Positions 16,850 through 28,000 of a DNA stretch of 64,000 bases are shown piece after piece. Where the stretch lies: NCBI GenBank assembly GCA_015295835.1, contig DVEG01000005.1:62001-126000 (forward strand), given 5' to 3'. The DNA is from Oscillatoriaceae cyanobacterium M7585_C2015_266. GTDB taxonomy: Bacteria; Cyanobacteriota; Cyanobacteriia; Cyanobacteriales; Oscillatoriaceae. The position numbers were made by a program, and so were the translations under genes. The notes below the pieces were generated by a model. That model had not been told where the DNA came from. It did no database searches and worked only from the letters and a program-made list of their open reading frames with translations. How positions within the stretch are numbered: the stretch's first letter is position 1; every line of letters begins with the position of its first letter.

Positions 16850-19800
16850 ATGCATTCATCTAAAGTAATCAAAATGAACAGCAATAAACTGCAAAAACAG
16901 GGGCTCTATGATCCGCAGTATGAACATGACGCCTGCGGGGTTGGGTTTATAGTACACATGAAGGGGAATAAATCCCACAAAATAATAGAACAGGCTCTGA
17001 CAATTTTATTAAATCTATCTCACAGGGGAGCATGTGGGTGCGAACCGAATACGGGAGATGGAGCGGGCATTTTAATGCAAGTGCCGCACAAATTTCTTAA
17101 AAAAGTAACAGCAGCAGAAAATATAGAATTACCAGCCCCAGGAGAATACGGCGTCGGCAATATTTTTTCATCTCCTGATGCTGCTATTCGCGCTAAAAGC
17201 CGGGAGATTTTTGAACAAATTGTTGCTGAGGAAGGGCAGGAAGTGATCGGATGGCGCAATGTGCCAACTGATAATTCGTCTCTAGGAAATACTGCTAAAT
17301 CAAGTGAGCCGTTTGTGCAGCAGGTATTCATCAAGCGGGCTGCAAAAATAGCTGACGATATGGCTTTTGAGCGAAAACTTTATGTTATCCGGAAACGCGC
17401 TCATAACGCTATACGCGCAACCGGAATCGATACCTATTGGTATCCCTGCAGCCTTTCCTGCCGCACTCTGGTTTATAAAGGCATGTTGATGCCGATACAA
17501 TTGGGAGAATATTACCCCGATTTGCAAGATCCGGATATAGAAAGTGCACTGGCGCTAGTTCACTCTCGTTTTAGTACTAATACTTTTCCCAGTTGGGAGC
17601 GTGCACACCCCTACCACTATATTGCTCATAATGGCGAAATTAATACTCTGCGCGGTAATATAAACTGGATGCACGCTCGCTCTTCGCTATTTGAATCGGA
17701 ATTATTCGGAGAGGATATCAAAAAAATTCATCCGGTAATTAATCTTGAAGGTAGCGATTCGCTAATTTTCGATAATGTTTTAGAATTATTGGTGTTGGCG
17801 GGGCGCTCGCTACCTCACGCCATGATGATGATGATTCCCGAACCGTGGACAAACCACGAATCGATGAGCCCCGAAAAAAAGGCATTCTACAAATACCACT
17901 CCTGCCTAATGGAGCCATGGGATGGACCTGCTTCCATTGCTTTTACTGATGGTACTACTATTGGCGCGGTTCTCGATCGCAATGGATTGCGCCCATCCCG
18001 CTATTATGTCACTAAAGATGACTTAGTAATTATGGCTTCTGAAGCTGGCGTATTGCCAGTCGAACCGGAGCGCGTAGCACTGAAAGGCAGACTGCAACCG
18101 GGGCGGATGTTTCTCGTCAATATGGAAGAAGGGCGGATTATTGCTGACGAGGAACTAAAGCACAAAATCGCTACTGAGCATCCCTACGAAGAATGGCTGA
18201 ATAAACATCTTGTTTCTCTATCACAATTGCCAGAGCCGCCTAAAAATTTGCAATTGCTGGAGTATAACCCAGAGAAAAGCGCTACCCTCATCCAGCAACA
18301 GATGGCTTTTGGATACACCTTCGAGCAAATACGCATATTGCTTACACCAATGGCGCGGGATGGTGTGGAAGCCGTTGGCTCTATGGGGGCAGATACACCG
18401 CTAGCAGTTCTTTCTGAGCGACCTAAACTGCTCTATGATTATTTTCATCAACTGTTTGCTCAGGTTACTAATCCGCCGATTGACTGCATCCGCGAGGAAA
18501 TTATTACTTCTGCAGAATCGACGATAGGCAGCGAGCGCAATTTGCTTAAACCAGAGCCAGAAAGCTGTCACTTGATTGAGCTGAAAACTCCGATATTAAC
18601 TAATGAAGAGTTGGCGAAGCTTAAATATTTGAATGAAAATGGTTTCAAATCTTTGACAGTTCCGATCCTGTTTGATCCGAAGGCAGGGGTTCAGGGTTTG
18701 GAAAAAGTCATGGATGAAATCTGTGATAAAGTGGATTTGGCGCTCGGCGAGGGAGTAAATATAATTATTCTCAGCGATCGCGGCGTCAACAAAGACAAAG
18801 CCCCAATCCCTGCCCTACTAGCAGTTTCCGGATTACACCACCACCTGATTCGCAAAGGTACTCGCACACGAGTCGGTATTGTTTTAGAATCTGGTGAACC
18901 TCGTGAAGTTCATCATTTTGCCGTACTGATTGGTTACGGTTGCTGTGCTATCAATCCTTATCTCGCTTTTGATACAATCGGCGAGATGATTGAAGAGGGA
19001 TTGTTAGTAAATATAGACCGGCAAACAGCTTGCAAAAATTATATCAAAGCTGTTACCAAAGGGGTAATAAAGGTAGCCTCGAAAATTGGAATTTCTACTC
19101 TCCAAAGTTATCGTGGGGCGCAAATATTTGAGGCGCTTGGGCTTAATCATTCAGTGATAGATAAATATTTTACTTGGACAGCTTCACGGATTGAGGGTGC
19201 GGATTTAGAAGTAATTGCTTCTGAAGCAATATTACGACACGCACATGCTTTTCCAGAACGCTCAACAAATAGTCACACTTTGGATGTCGGCGGTGAATAT
19301 CAATGGCGTAAAGATGGAGAAGCACACGCATTCAGCCCAGAAGCAATTCACACTCTACAAAAAGCAGTGCGAACCGGTAACTATGAGATTTACAAGCAAT
19401 ATGCTAAACTCGTAAATGATCAAAGTCAGAAACTTTTTACTCTCCGGGGTTTGTTAGAATTTAAACAACGCCAACCCGTGCCGCTAGAAGAAGTAGAACC
19501 GGTAGAAGAAATAGTCAAGCGGTTTAAGACGGGGGCGATGAGTTACGGATCGATTTCTAAAGAAGCGCACGAAACTTTAGCGATCGCAATGAACAGAATT
19601 GGCGGAAAATCTAACACTGGAGAAGGAGGTGAAGATCCAGAACGTTATACTTGGACTAATGAACAAGGAGATTCAAAAAATAGTGCTATAAAACAAGTAG
19701 CTTCTGGGCGATTTGGAGTGACAAGTCTCTACCTGTCGCAGGCGAAAGAAATACAAATTAAAATGGCACAAGGTGCCAAACCAGGTGAAGGAGGGCAATT

Positions 19801-21478
19801 ACCAGGTGGGAAAGTATATCCCTGGATTGCTAAAGTGCGTCACTCAACGCCGGGAGTAGGATTAATTTCGCCACCTCCGCATCACGATATCTATTCGATA
19901 GAAGATTTGGCAGAATTAATCCACGACTTGAAAAATGCTAATCGCAATGCTCGCATAAGTGTAAAACTGGTATCTGAAGTTGGTGTCGGTACAATAGCAG
20001 CAGGAGTAGCTAAAGCGCACGCAGATGTGGTATTAATTTCAGGTTATGATGGAGGCACAGGCGCATCACCGCAAACTTCAATTAAACACGCAGGATTGCC
20101 GTGGGAATTAGGTTTAGCGGAAACCCATCAAACTCTCGTACTAAATAATCTCCGGAGTCGCATTACAGTAGAAACAGACGGGCAGTTGAAGACAGGGCGT
20201 GATGTAGCGATTGCAGCACTTCTAGGTGCAGAAGAATTCGGATTTTCTACCGCTCCTTTAGTATCAATGGGCTGTATTCTAATGCGCGTTTGTCATTTGA
20301 ATACTTGCCCAGCAGGAATTGCGACGCAAAACCCGCAACTACGCGAAAATTTCACAGGAAAACCAGAACACGTTGTTAATTTTATGCGGTTCGTTGCTAC
20401 AGAGTTGCGGGAAATTATGGCACAACTGGGCTTCCGCACAGTCAATGAAATGATAGGGCGCACAGATGTGCTGGAACCAAAAAAAGCGCTCGCTCACTGG
20501 AAAGCTAAAAATATCGATTTGTCTAAAATTCTCTATCAGCCAGAAGTAGGGCCAGAAGTAGGCCGCTACTGTCAAATACCACAAGATCACGGGCTAGAAA
20601 AATCTTTGGATATGACAGTATTATTAGATTTGTGCAAAGGAGCGATCGAAAAAGGCGAAAAAGTTAAAGCCACCCTGCCAATTAAAAATACTAACCGCGT
20701 AGTCGGTACTATTCTTGGTAACGAAATTACAAAGCGTCACTGGCAAGGTTTGCCAGAAGATACTATACACCTGCATTTTCAAGGTAGTGCAGGACAAAGT
20801 TTCGGAGCATTTGTGCCCAAGGGAGTCACTTTAGAATTAGAAGGTGACGCAAACGACTATCTTGGTAAAGGATTAAGCGGTGGTAAAATTATTTTATATC
20901 CGCCGGCTGGTTCTACTTTCGTACCGGAGGAAAATATCATCACTGGTAACGTTGCATTTTACGGCGCCACCAGCGGTGAGGCATATATCCGAGGTATGGC
21001 AGGTGAGCGCTTTTGTGTACGTAATTCCGGTGTCAATGCAGTAGTTGAAGCAGTCGGAGATCATGGTTGCGAATATATGACAGGCGGCAAAGTTGTCGTA
21101 CTCGGAGCTACCGGGCGCAATTTTGCAGCAGGAATGAGCGGCGGGATCGCTTACGTACTTGATGAAAAAGGAGATTTTGCCACGCGTTGTAATACACAAA
21201 TGGCAGATTTGGAAAAACTAGAAGAGCCAGAAGAAATTGCCGAAGTGCGTCAGATGATTGAAAAACACGCCAAGTACACAAACAGCGAAAAAGCCGCCAA
21301 AGTTTTGGCAAATTGGGATGAAATGGTGCCCAAGTTTGTTAAAGTTATGCCGCGCGACTATAAACGAGTACTGCAAGCACTGAAAGAAGCGATCGCATCC
21401 GGATTGAGTGGCGATGAAGCACTAGCAGCAGCATTTGAACGCAATGCTCGTGATGTTGCCCGTATTGGTGGCGGTTGA
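16850..21478 (+). CDS. gltB: NAD(P)H-dependent glutamate synthase, large subunit
   Basis: A 1542-residue glutamate synthase large subunit, which turns glutamine and 2-oxoglutarate into two glutamates. The class II glutaminase domain begins with [13 protein letters not shown]; Cys29 is the expected nucleophile, exposed after removal of a 28-residue propeptide. The FMN/synthase domain carries [16 protein letters not shown], with no ferredoxin-loop insertion after it. The 3Fe-4S cysteines are Cys1142, Cys1148 and Cys1153 ([12 protein letters not shown]). The C-terminal beta-helix domain is complete. It is followed by gltD, and together with the missing loop this marks it as the pyridine-nucleotide type rather than the ferredoxin type. 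Confidence 0.95.
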   Translation: MHSSKVIKMNSNKLQKQGLYDPQYEHDACGVGFIVHMKGNKSHKIIEQALTILLNLSHRGACGCEPNTGDGAGILMQVPHKFLKKVTAAENIELPAPGEYGVGNIFSSPDAAIRAKSREIFEQIVAEEGQEVIGWRNVPTDNSSLGNTAKSSEPFVQQVFIKRAAKIADDMAFERKLYVIRKRAHNAIRATGIDTYWYPCSLSCRTLVYKGMLMPIQLGEYYPDLQDPDIESALALVHSRFSTNTFPSWERAHPYHYIAHNGEINTLRGNINWMHARSSLFESELFGEDIKKIHPVINLEGSDSLIFDNVLELLVLAGRSLPHAMMMMIPEPWTNHESMSPEKKAFYKYHSCLMEPWDGPASIAFTDGTTIGAVLDRNGLRPSRYYVTKDDLVIMASEAGVLPVEPERVALKGRLQPGRMFLVNMEEGRIIADEELKHKIATEHPYEEWLNKHLVSLSQLPEPPKNLQLLEYNPEKSATLIQQQMAFGYTFEQIRILLTPMARDGVEAVGSMGADTPLAVLSERPKLLYDYFHQLFAQVTNPPIDCIREEIITSAESTIGSERNLLKPEPESCHLIELKTPILTNEELAKLKYLNENGFKSLTVPILFDPKAGVQGLEKVMDEICDKVDLALGEGVNIIILSDRGVNKDKAPIPALLAVSGLHHHLIRKGTRTRVGIVLESGEPREVHHFAVLIGYGCCAINPYLAFDTIGEMIEEGLLVNIDRQTACKNYIKAVTKGVIKVASKIGISTLQSYRGAQIFEALGLNHSVIDKYFTWTASRIEGADLEVIASEAILRHAHAFPERSTNSHTLDVGGEYQWRKDGEAHAFSPEAIHTLQKAVRTGNYEIYKQYAKLVNDQSQKLFTLRGLLEFKQRQPVPLEEVEPVEEIVKRFKTGAMSYGSISKEAHETLAIAMNRIGGKSNTGEGGEDPERYTWTNEQGDSKNSAIKQVASGRFGVTSLYLSQAKEIQIKMAQGAKPGEGGQLPGGKVYPWIAKVRHSTPGVGLISPPPHHDIYSIEDLAELIHDLKNANRNARISVKLVSEVGVGTIAAGVAKAHADVVLISGYDGGTGASPQTSIKHAGLPWELGLAETHQTLVLNNLRSRITVETDGQLKTGRDVAIAALLGAEEFGFSTAPLVSMGCILMRVCHLNTCPAGIATQNPQLRENFTGKPEHVVNFMRFVATELREIMAQLGFRTVNEMIGRTDVLEPKKALAHWKAKNIDLSKILYQPEVGPEVGRYCQIPQDHGLEKSLDMTVLLDLCKGAIEKGEKVKATLPIKNTNRVVGTILGNEITKRHWQGLPEDTIHLHFQGSAGQSFGAFVPKGVTLELEGDANDYLGKGLSGGKIILYPPAGSTFVPEENIITGNVAFYGATSGEAYIRGMAGERFCVRNSGVNAVVEAVGDHGCEYMTGGKVVVLGATGRNFAAGMSGGIAYVLDEKGDFATRCNTQMADLEKLEEPEEIAEVRQMIEKHAKYTNSEKAAKVLANWDEMVPKFVKVMPRDYKRVLQALKEAIASGLSGDEALAAAFERNARDVARIGGG

Positions 21479-21498
21479 TTTTCAAAGTTAAGCAGCAG

Positions 21499-21524
21499 CA
21501 AGGGGTTTTTGCCCCTTGTTTTTT
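21499..21524 (+). terminator. Terminator/attenuator between gltB and gltD
   Basis: CAAGGGG and CCCCTTG form a 7-base stem with a 6-base loop, followed by six T residues. It lies 21 bases after the gltB stop and 49 bases before gltD, so it may lower gltD expression or end a gltB-only transcript. Confidence 0.75.
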
Positions 21525-21572
21525 AACTGTGCATTCAACTGGTTAAAAATTCAAAATTAACTGAATAAAACT

Positions 21573-23057
21573 ATGGGAAAACCAACTGGATTTATCGAAT
21601 ACGTACGCGAGTTACCTTCCGAAATCTCCCCCCTTGAACGCATTCGCAATTGGGATGAATTCCACCAGCCCATGCCAGAAGAAAAACTCCGCACACAGGC
21701 AGCTCGCTGTATGGATTGCGGCACTCCCTTTTGCCACACTGGCACCCTCATTAACGGCATGGCAAGCGGCTGCCCTATAAATAACTTAATCCCCGAATGG
21801 AATGACCTAGTTTATCGCGGATTGTGGCAAGAAGCCCTTGCTCGTCTATTAAAAACTAACAACTTCCCCGAATTCACCGGGCGCGTCTGCCCAGCACCCT
21901 GTGAAGGTTCCTGTGTTCTTGGAATTCACAACCCACCCGTCACTATCAAAAATATCGAATATTCAATCATTGACAAAGCCTGGGAAGAAGGCTGGCTCAC
22001 CCCCGAACCGCCAGCTAAACGCACAGGCAAAAAAGTGGCCATTATCGGTTCGGGCCCGGCTGGTTTATCTGCTGCCGCCCAACTCAACAAAGCGGGTCAC
22101 TGGGTTACAGTTTACGAACGCGCCGATCGCCCAGGGGGCTTACTGATGTACGGCATCCCCAACATGAAATTAGATAAAGAAAAAGTAGTTATTCGCCGCC
22201 TCAAACTCCTAGAAGCCGAAGGCGTCACCTTTGTTTGCAATACCGAAGTAGGCAAAGACTTGCCCGTAGAGCAACTATTCAAAGAATATGATGCCATAAT
22301 TCTGTGCATCGGCGCCACCAAACCACGTGACCTAGCGATCGAAGGGCGCCAGCTCAAAGGCATTCACTTGGCGATGGACTTCCTTACTGCTAATACCAAA
22401 GCAATTCTAGACGGCAACCAAAACAGTAATTTTATCTCTGCCGAAGGTAAAGATGTAGTTATCATTGGCGGCGGCGATACCGGCACCGACTGCGTGGGCA
22501 CCTGCATACGCCACGGTTGCAAAAGTGTCGTACAAATTGAAATTCTTCCCAAACCGCCCCTTACTCGCGCCCCCGACAATCCTTGGCCAGAATGGCCCAA
22601 AGTTTACAAAATGGACTACGGTCAAGAAGAAGCTGCTGCCAAATTTGGAGCCGATCCTCGCATTTATCTCACTACAGCGACGAAATTTGAAGGCGACGAA
22701 AACGGCAACGTCAAAGCCGTTCATACCGTAGAGGTGCAGTGGGAGAAAAACGACAAGGGTCAGTTTATTCCTAAACACATTCCCGGTACTGAAAAAGTTA
22801 TCCCCGCACAACTCGTACTTTTAGCAATGGGCTTTCTTGGTCCTGAACAGCCCCTGCTCGATGCTCTAGGTGTGGAGCGCGACGCCCGTAGTAATGTTAA
22901 AGCCGAGTATGGTAAATATGCTACCAGTATTCCTGGAGTTTTTGCTGCTGGCGACTGCCGTCGGGGCCAAAGCCTTGTCGTTTGGGCCATTAATGAAGGA
23001 CGTGGTGCAGCTCGTGAGTGCGATTTGTATTTAATGGGTAGTACTGATTTGCCTTAA
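21573..23057 (+). CDS. gltD: NAD(P)H-dependent glutamate synthase, small subunit
   Basis: A 494-residue flavoprotein that passes electrons from NAD(P)H to the GltB subunit. The N-terminal region has the cysteine sets CMDCGTPFC and CPAPCEGSC for the 4Fe-4S clusters. FAD binds at [14 protein letters not shown] and the pyridine nucleotide at [16 protein letters not shown]. The C-terminus [18 protein letters not shown] is the second FAD contact. The length is usual for the family. It follows gltB by 94 bases with a terminator-like hairpin between them. Confidence 0.95.
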   Translation: MGKPTGFIEYVRELPSEISPLERIRNWDEFHQPMPEEKLRTQAARCMDCGTPFCHTGTLINGMASGCPINNLIPEWNDLVYRGLWQEALARLLKTNNFPEFTGRVCPAPCEGSCVLGIHNPPVTIKNIEYSIIDKAWEEGWLTPEPPAKRTGKKVAIIGSGPAGLSAAAQLNKAGHWVTVYERADRPGGLLMYGIPNMKLDKEKVVIRRLKLLEAEGVTFVCNTEVGKDLPVEQLFKEYDAIILCIGATKPRDLAIEGRQLKGIHLAMDFLTANTKAILDGNQNSNFISAEGKDVVIIGGGDTGTDCVGTCIRHGCKSVVQIEILPKPPLTRAPDNPWPEWPKVYKMDYGQEEAAAKFGADPRIYLTTATKFEGDENGNVKAVHTVEVQWEKNDKGQFIPKHIPGTEKVIPAQLVLLAMGFLGPEQPLLDALGVERDARSNVKAEYGKYATSIPGVFAAGDCRRGQSLVVWAINEGRGAARECDLYLMGSTDLP

Positions 23058-23062
23058 GTATA

Positions 23063-23107
23063 GGGGGAGGGGCATTTTAATTCGGTTTTTCTTTTCCCCA
23101 ATCCCCC
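23063..23107. terminator. G/C-run inverted repeat between convergent genes
   Basis: GGGGGAGGGG faces CCCCAATCCCCC across about 23 bases, between gltD and the transporter gene. It is a plausible bidirectional terminator, although its stem is imperfect. Confidence 0.45.
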
Positions 23108-23127
23108 AAATCCCCTAATCCCGGGAA

Positions 23128-24402
23128 TTAGATTCTAGGAGAACCTTGATTAAGATTGACAATTTTATGGTAGCGGGGGCTGCGAGCCAGTAACCCAAAA
23201 GCAAGGAAAATTCCCACTATCGCCAAAATCGCAGTCGGGTAAAAGGCATAGGTGTAAGAACCTAATATATCTCGGAGGTTGCCAGTAATGGTTGTTCCTA
23301 GTAAAGCGCCTACCCCGTAAGCAGTAAAGACAATGCCGTAGTTTTTGGCATAGTTTTCTGGGGAAAATAAGATTATAGTGGCTGTGGGAGCGAGCGCAAG
23401 CCAGCCGCCCAAACATAACCAAAATAAGGAAAATGCAACCAAATAAGTGAGTAACTGCCCTTCCTGAGCGTTCAACATCAAAATTGAGGCAATCAGAATC
23501 AGAACATAAGAAACTACAGCAGCTTTGTGCGGTTGGAAGCGCTCGCTTAGCCATCCAAACAAGGGACGACCTAAGCCATTAAATACGGCAAACAAAGAAA
23601 CAGTTGCAGCAGCTGTCGCCGAGTCAATTTTAATAATTTCCTGAGCAACCGGGCTAGACATGCCAATTGCTGACAACCCGACAAATGTTCCGATCATATA
23701 ACAGAGCCAGAGCCCGTAAAATTGAGGCGCTCGCAGCATCGGTAATTGCCCTTGCCCTTCCTGACTGGGAATAGGAGATGTTCCCTTTCTTTGATTCGAA
23801 GATGGCTGCCAATTTGCCGGAGCCAATTGTAGCATCGTAGAAATCGCTATTACGATCACTGCCAATCCTATTCCGAGGATAATAAAACTCGAAAAAAGCC
23901 CAACTTTGTCAATCAGAAATCTAGCAAGAGGCGCAGTGATTAGTGGTGATAAACCAAAACCGATTACTGTTAAGCCAACGGCTAATCCTTTTCGCTCTGG
24001 AAACCAGCTTGCTGTAACTGCTAGGGGCACGCCATATGCAATTCCGACGCCTGCACCGCCGATTACACCATAAGTTAAAATTAGCATGCCAAGATTGGGG
24101 GCAAATGCTGAAAGAATATAACCCAAACCTGCGATCGCTCCACCAAGCGCTGTCATTTTCTTCGCTCCCCAGCGCTTGATATAAAATCCAGCTAGTGGCA
24201 TCAAAGCTGAATAAAATACCAAAAGTGCCGTAAACGGTAACATACTGTCTGTGGCACTTAAATTAAGCATCTGTTCGAGGGGTTTCCTGAAAATACTCCA
24301 AGAATAAACCGTCCCCAAACACAATAATACTATCATCCCCAAAATCACAAACAACCACCTGCCTGAGCGCGCTGGCATTCCGAAAAGTTTGATTTCCTCC
24401 AT
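23128..24402 (-). CDS. MFS transporter, OFA (oxalate/formate antiporter) family
   Basis: A 424-residue transporter with twelve predicted membrane spans. The first span region GTVYSWSIFRKPLEQML is typical of OFA members, and the loop between spans 2 and 3 has GFYIKRWGAKKMTALGG, the MFS loop motif. GGAGVGIAYGVPLAVTASWFP in the fourth to fifth span region also fits the family. It moves a small organic anion or metabolite across the inner membrane; the substrate cannot be told. It lies between gltBD and glsF but reads in the opposite direction, so a link to nitrogen use is only a guess from position. Confidence 0.85.
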   Translation of the reverse strand: MEEIKLFGMPARSGRWLFVILGMIVLLCLGTVYSWSIFRKPLEQMLNLSATDSMLPFTALLVFYSALMPLAGFYIKRWGAKKMTALGGAIAGLGYILSAFAPNLGMLILTYGVIGGAGVGIAYGVPLAVTASWFPERKGLAVGLTVIGFGLSPLITAPLARFLIDKVGLFSSFIILGIGLAVIVIAISTMLQLAPANWQPSSNQRKGTSPIPSQEGQGQLPMLRAPQFYGLWLCYMIGTFVGLSAIGMSSPVAQEIIKIDSATAAATVSLFAVFNGLGRPLFGWLSERFQPHKAAVVSYVLILIASILMLNAQEGQLLTYLVAFSLFWLCLGGWLALAPTATIILFSPENYAKNYGIVFTAYGVGALLGTTITGNLRDILGSYTYAFYPTAILAIVGIFLAFGLLARSPRYHKIVNLNQGSPRI

Positions 24403-24720
24403 AAACCCTCTTCAATGATTAAAATTTTATTTCATATATCTGTTTGAGATTACACTTTTCTCTGGCTTTATTTACATTACAATTATCTTGCTATTCTGGC
24501 TGCAAAATTTAAATAAAAATTTCAACTTAATTATTTTATAACTTTAAAATTCTTTTATTTTGTAAATTCAATAGCTACTATAAATATTTCTATATTTATT
24601 TAGCAGGCTTAATACGAAATAGAGTAAATCATTCGCTCATAAAGAAAGTTATTGCAATAAAAATTAATATCTTATTAAATTTAGATTTAAGTTATCACTT
24701 AAAGCAGGCGGAGGCAATGA

Positions 24721-24749
24721 TTGTCAGTTGTTGTTATACGTGTTAAGAT
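24721..24749 (+). promoter_or_regulatory. Sigma-70-like promoter before structured RNA candidate
   Basis: TTGTCA (24721-24726) and TAAGAT (24744-24749) are separated by exactly 17 bases. A transcript would begin near 24756. Confidence 0.5.
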
Positions 24750-24755
24750 ATAAAA

Positions 24756-24944
24756 CCGCTGTTTGAAAGCAAGTCTGCTGTGGGAGATCCCAGTCAGCAG
24801 CTTGCGCTCAGGAGCGCTAAAACAGGAGGTAAGTGGGAAGCGATTGACAGAAAAAGCGATCCTCCTTTGGGAGTCGCTTCGCGAACGCAGTTAATTTCTA
24901 GCGAGCAAAAAACTCGAAAAGCTTTCCAATTCAAAAAATTTTTT
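24756..24944 (+). ncRNA. Structured RNA candidate, unnamed
   Basis: The stretch is non-coding and rich in pairing. A hairpin at 24769-24805 has three stacked helices (GCAAG/CTTGC, CTGCTG/CAGCAG, TGGGA/TCCCA). GCGCTC-AG-GAGCGC follows at 24804-24817, and AGGAGG (24824) can pair with CCTCCT (24861). The ends can close: TTGAAAGC (24763-24770) against GCTTTCCAA (24921-24929) with one bulge. A T run lies at about 24939-24944. A 61-residue open frame overlaps part of it but resembles no protein. I know no named cyanobacterial RNA that it matches. It could also be a degenerate repeat element. Confidence 0.35.
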
Positions 24945-24996
24945 ATGCAATTTCCAGCTCAATAAAGGAAGTACTAAGCTTTCCTTGCTGGTGTTT

Positions 24997-25039
24997 GTAG
25001 TCCAAGTTACAAAAACCAGGCGCCAAGATAATCTAATTT
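24997..25039 (+). promoter_or_regulatory. NtcA-activated type promoter of glsF
   Basis: GTA-N8-TAC at 24997-25010 is followed after 23 bases by TAATTT (25034-25039), fitting the TAN3T -10 box. This is the classical class II NtcA promoter layout. Transcription would start near 25046, about 50 bases before the glsF ATG. Confidence 0.55.
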
Positions 25040-25094
25040 CAGTCGAAAATTCCCCTGTCAAAAAAAAGCAAGCACGAACATCCAGAACTATACC

Positions 25095-28000
25095 ATGAAC
25101 AAGACAAATGTGAATCAAAACGAAACACAAAATCAAATCCAACAAAACCTAGAAATAGAAATATTTAAAGGTCAAAAATGGCTAGTCGAGGAGCGGGATG
25201 CTTGCGGCGTCGGCTTTATTGCCTACTCTGACGGAAAAAATAGCCACGATATTATTAACATGGCATTGTCGGCTCTAAACTGCATGGAACATCGGGGGGG
25301 CTGTAGCGCCGATCGCAGTTCTGGAGATGGGGCAGGAATAATGACAGCAATTCCTCGGGAATTAATAATTGCCTGGGCAACAGAAAAAAATATTCCCCTC
25401 GATCCGACAGCAGAATTAGCAGTCGGCATGGTATTTTTATCCCAAGATCCTGAGAAAGCCAGCATCATTCGCCAAATAATAGAAAAAGAGGCGAAATCCC
25501 ACGATTTAACTTTCATATGCTGGCGCCAAGTACCCATAAATCCAGAAGTATTAGGAATTCAAGCGCGGGAAAATCAGCCGCAAATAGAACAAATTATCCT
25601 CCAATCCAAAAAGTGGCAGGGAGAAGAACTCGAACGTCAATTATACTTAACTCGCCACACTGCCGGCAAAGAACTCTCAAAAATTGAGAGCATGAAATGG
25701 GGGGAAGATTGGTACATTTGTTCTTTTTCCCACCGTACCATTGTATATAAAGGCATGGTGCGCTCCTCTGTACTAGGCGAGTTTTATTTGGATTTAAAAA
25801 ATCCCGCCTATAAAAGTCCTTTCGCCGTCTATCACCGGCGCTTCAGTACTAATACAATGCCGCGCTGGGCACTGGCTCAACCCTTGCGCATGTTAGGTCA
25901 CAACGGCGAAATTAATACACTATTGGGCAATATTAACTGGATGATGGCGCGGGAAAAAACCCTGACACATCCGATTTGGGAGAATTCGCCTAAGAGCGAG
26001 CGCTCTGCAACTCTACAACAAGAAGAAGAGTATCGCCCTACTTCACGCATTAAAGATTTACTACCAGTTGTCAATGTCAATAATAGCGATTCAGCTTCTC
26101 TAGATAATGTGATGGAATTGCTGGTACGCTCTGGGCGCTCTCCGGAAGAAGCACTAATGATTATGGTGCCAGAAGCATACCTGAATCAACCTGACTTGGC
26201 AAACTACCCCGAAATAGTAGATTTCTACGAATATTATAGCGGCATTCAAGAAGCATGGGATGGCCCCGCCCTGCTAGTCTTCAGTGACGGTAAGCAAGTA
26301 GGCGCGATGCTCGATCGCAACGGATTACGCCCTGCCCGCTATTGTATCACCCGCAGCGGCATGATCATTGTAGCTTCAGAAGCGGGTGTATTGGATTTGC
26401 CAGAAGAAGATATTGTGGAAAAAGGCCGCCTTGGGCCTGGTCAAATGATCGCAGTAGACTTGGATTCTAAGGAGATTTTGAAAAATTGGGAAATAAAGCG
26501 GCGAGTAGCTAAAATACACCCCTACGGGGAATGGTTAAAACAATACCGCCGAGAATTGGCAGCACAACCTTTTACAGAAACCCCACAGTTAGACGAAAAC
26601 ACCCTGCTGCGCCTGCAAACCGCTTTTGGTTATACGGCGGAAGACCAAGAAATGGTGATTGAAGAAATGGCCAGCACCGGGAAAGAGCCTACTTTCTGTA
26701 TGGGCGATGATACTCCTCTGGCTGTACTCTCAGAACGCCCCCACTTACTTTATGATTATTTCAAACAGCGCTTTGCTCAAGTGACAAACCCGCCTATCGA
26801 TCCGCTGCGGGAAGGCATGGTGATGTCGCTGTCATTGCTGCTCGGCGAACGCGGTAATCTGTTAGAAGCAAAACCAGAATTCGCCCACTTACTGAAAATT
26901 TCCTCCCCGGTTCTCAATGAAGGTGAGTTAAATGCTATCCGGGCATCAGAATTCGCATTCAGGGAACTCTCGACTTTATATAAGATAGCGTGGGGACCTG
27001 ATGGACTTAAGCAAGCGGTTATTAATCTCTGTCAACAAGCTGCGGAGGCAGTTCGTTCTGGTAAGAAGATTTTGATTCTCAGCGATCGCATTCTCCCAAC
27101 TCCCGATAATAATGGCAACGGCGGCATCAATGCTGACTATACCTACATTCCGCCTCTATTGGCTGTAGGAGCTGTCCACCACCACCTGATCCGCGAAGGG
27201 CTCCGCATGAAAGCGTCAATTATCGTTGATACCGCCCAGTGTTGGAGCACACACCACTTCGCCTGTTTAATCGGCTATGGCGCTTCTGCAGTCTGCCCCT
27301 ATTTAGCTCTAGAATCTGTGCGTCAGTGGTGGGCAAGTGCTAAAACTCAAAATATGATGGAGCGGGGCAAAATCCCTGCTATCTCTATCACTAAGGCTCA
27401 AGCTAATTACCGCAAAGCTGTACAAGATGGTTTACTGAAAATACTCTCGAAAATGGGTATTTCGCTGCTCTCTAGTTATCAGGGGGCGCAAATCTTTGAA
27501 GCAATTGGCATAGGGGCAGATTTATTACAGTTGGGTTTTGCAGGCACAGTTTCTCAAGTAGGGGGGCTGTCTGTACGAGAATTGGCTCAAGAAGTTAACT
27601 ATTTCCATAGTCGTGCTTTCCCTGAATTGACGGCTAAGAAGTTAGAAAATTTCGGTTTTGTGCAATTCCGTCCAGGTGGCGAATACCATATGAATAATCC
27701 AGAAATGTCAAAGGCGCTGCATAAGGCTGTTGCGTCGTTTGATATTTCCTCTGGAGATAATCAGGGCTTCTCTCTATACGAGGTGTATCGGAAGTTTCTG
27801 TTGGAACGCCCTGTGACGGCTTTGCGAGATTTGCTGGAGTTTAAGAGCGATCGCTCCCCAATCCCTATTGAAGAAGTTGAACCAACAGAAGCAATTATGA
27901 AACGCTTCTGTACTGGGGGAATGTCTCTAGGAGCACTATCGCGGGAAGCTCACGAAGTACTTGCGATCGCAATGAATCGCATCGGCGGTAAATCCAACTC

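Larger units (their letters stand above)
24403..25094. other. 692-base spacer before glsF
   Basis: No protein gene is supported here. The left part (24403-24720) is very AT-rich with nothing recognised. The right part contains a promoter, a structured RNA candidate and an NtcA-type promoter, listed separately. Confidence 0.7.

Noticed and set aside
24780-24965. 61-residue plus-strand open frame before glsF
   Set aside because: Overlaps the structured RNA candidate, begins without a ribosome site and gives a product with no protein-like pattern.
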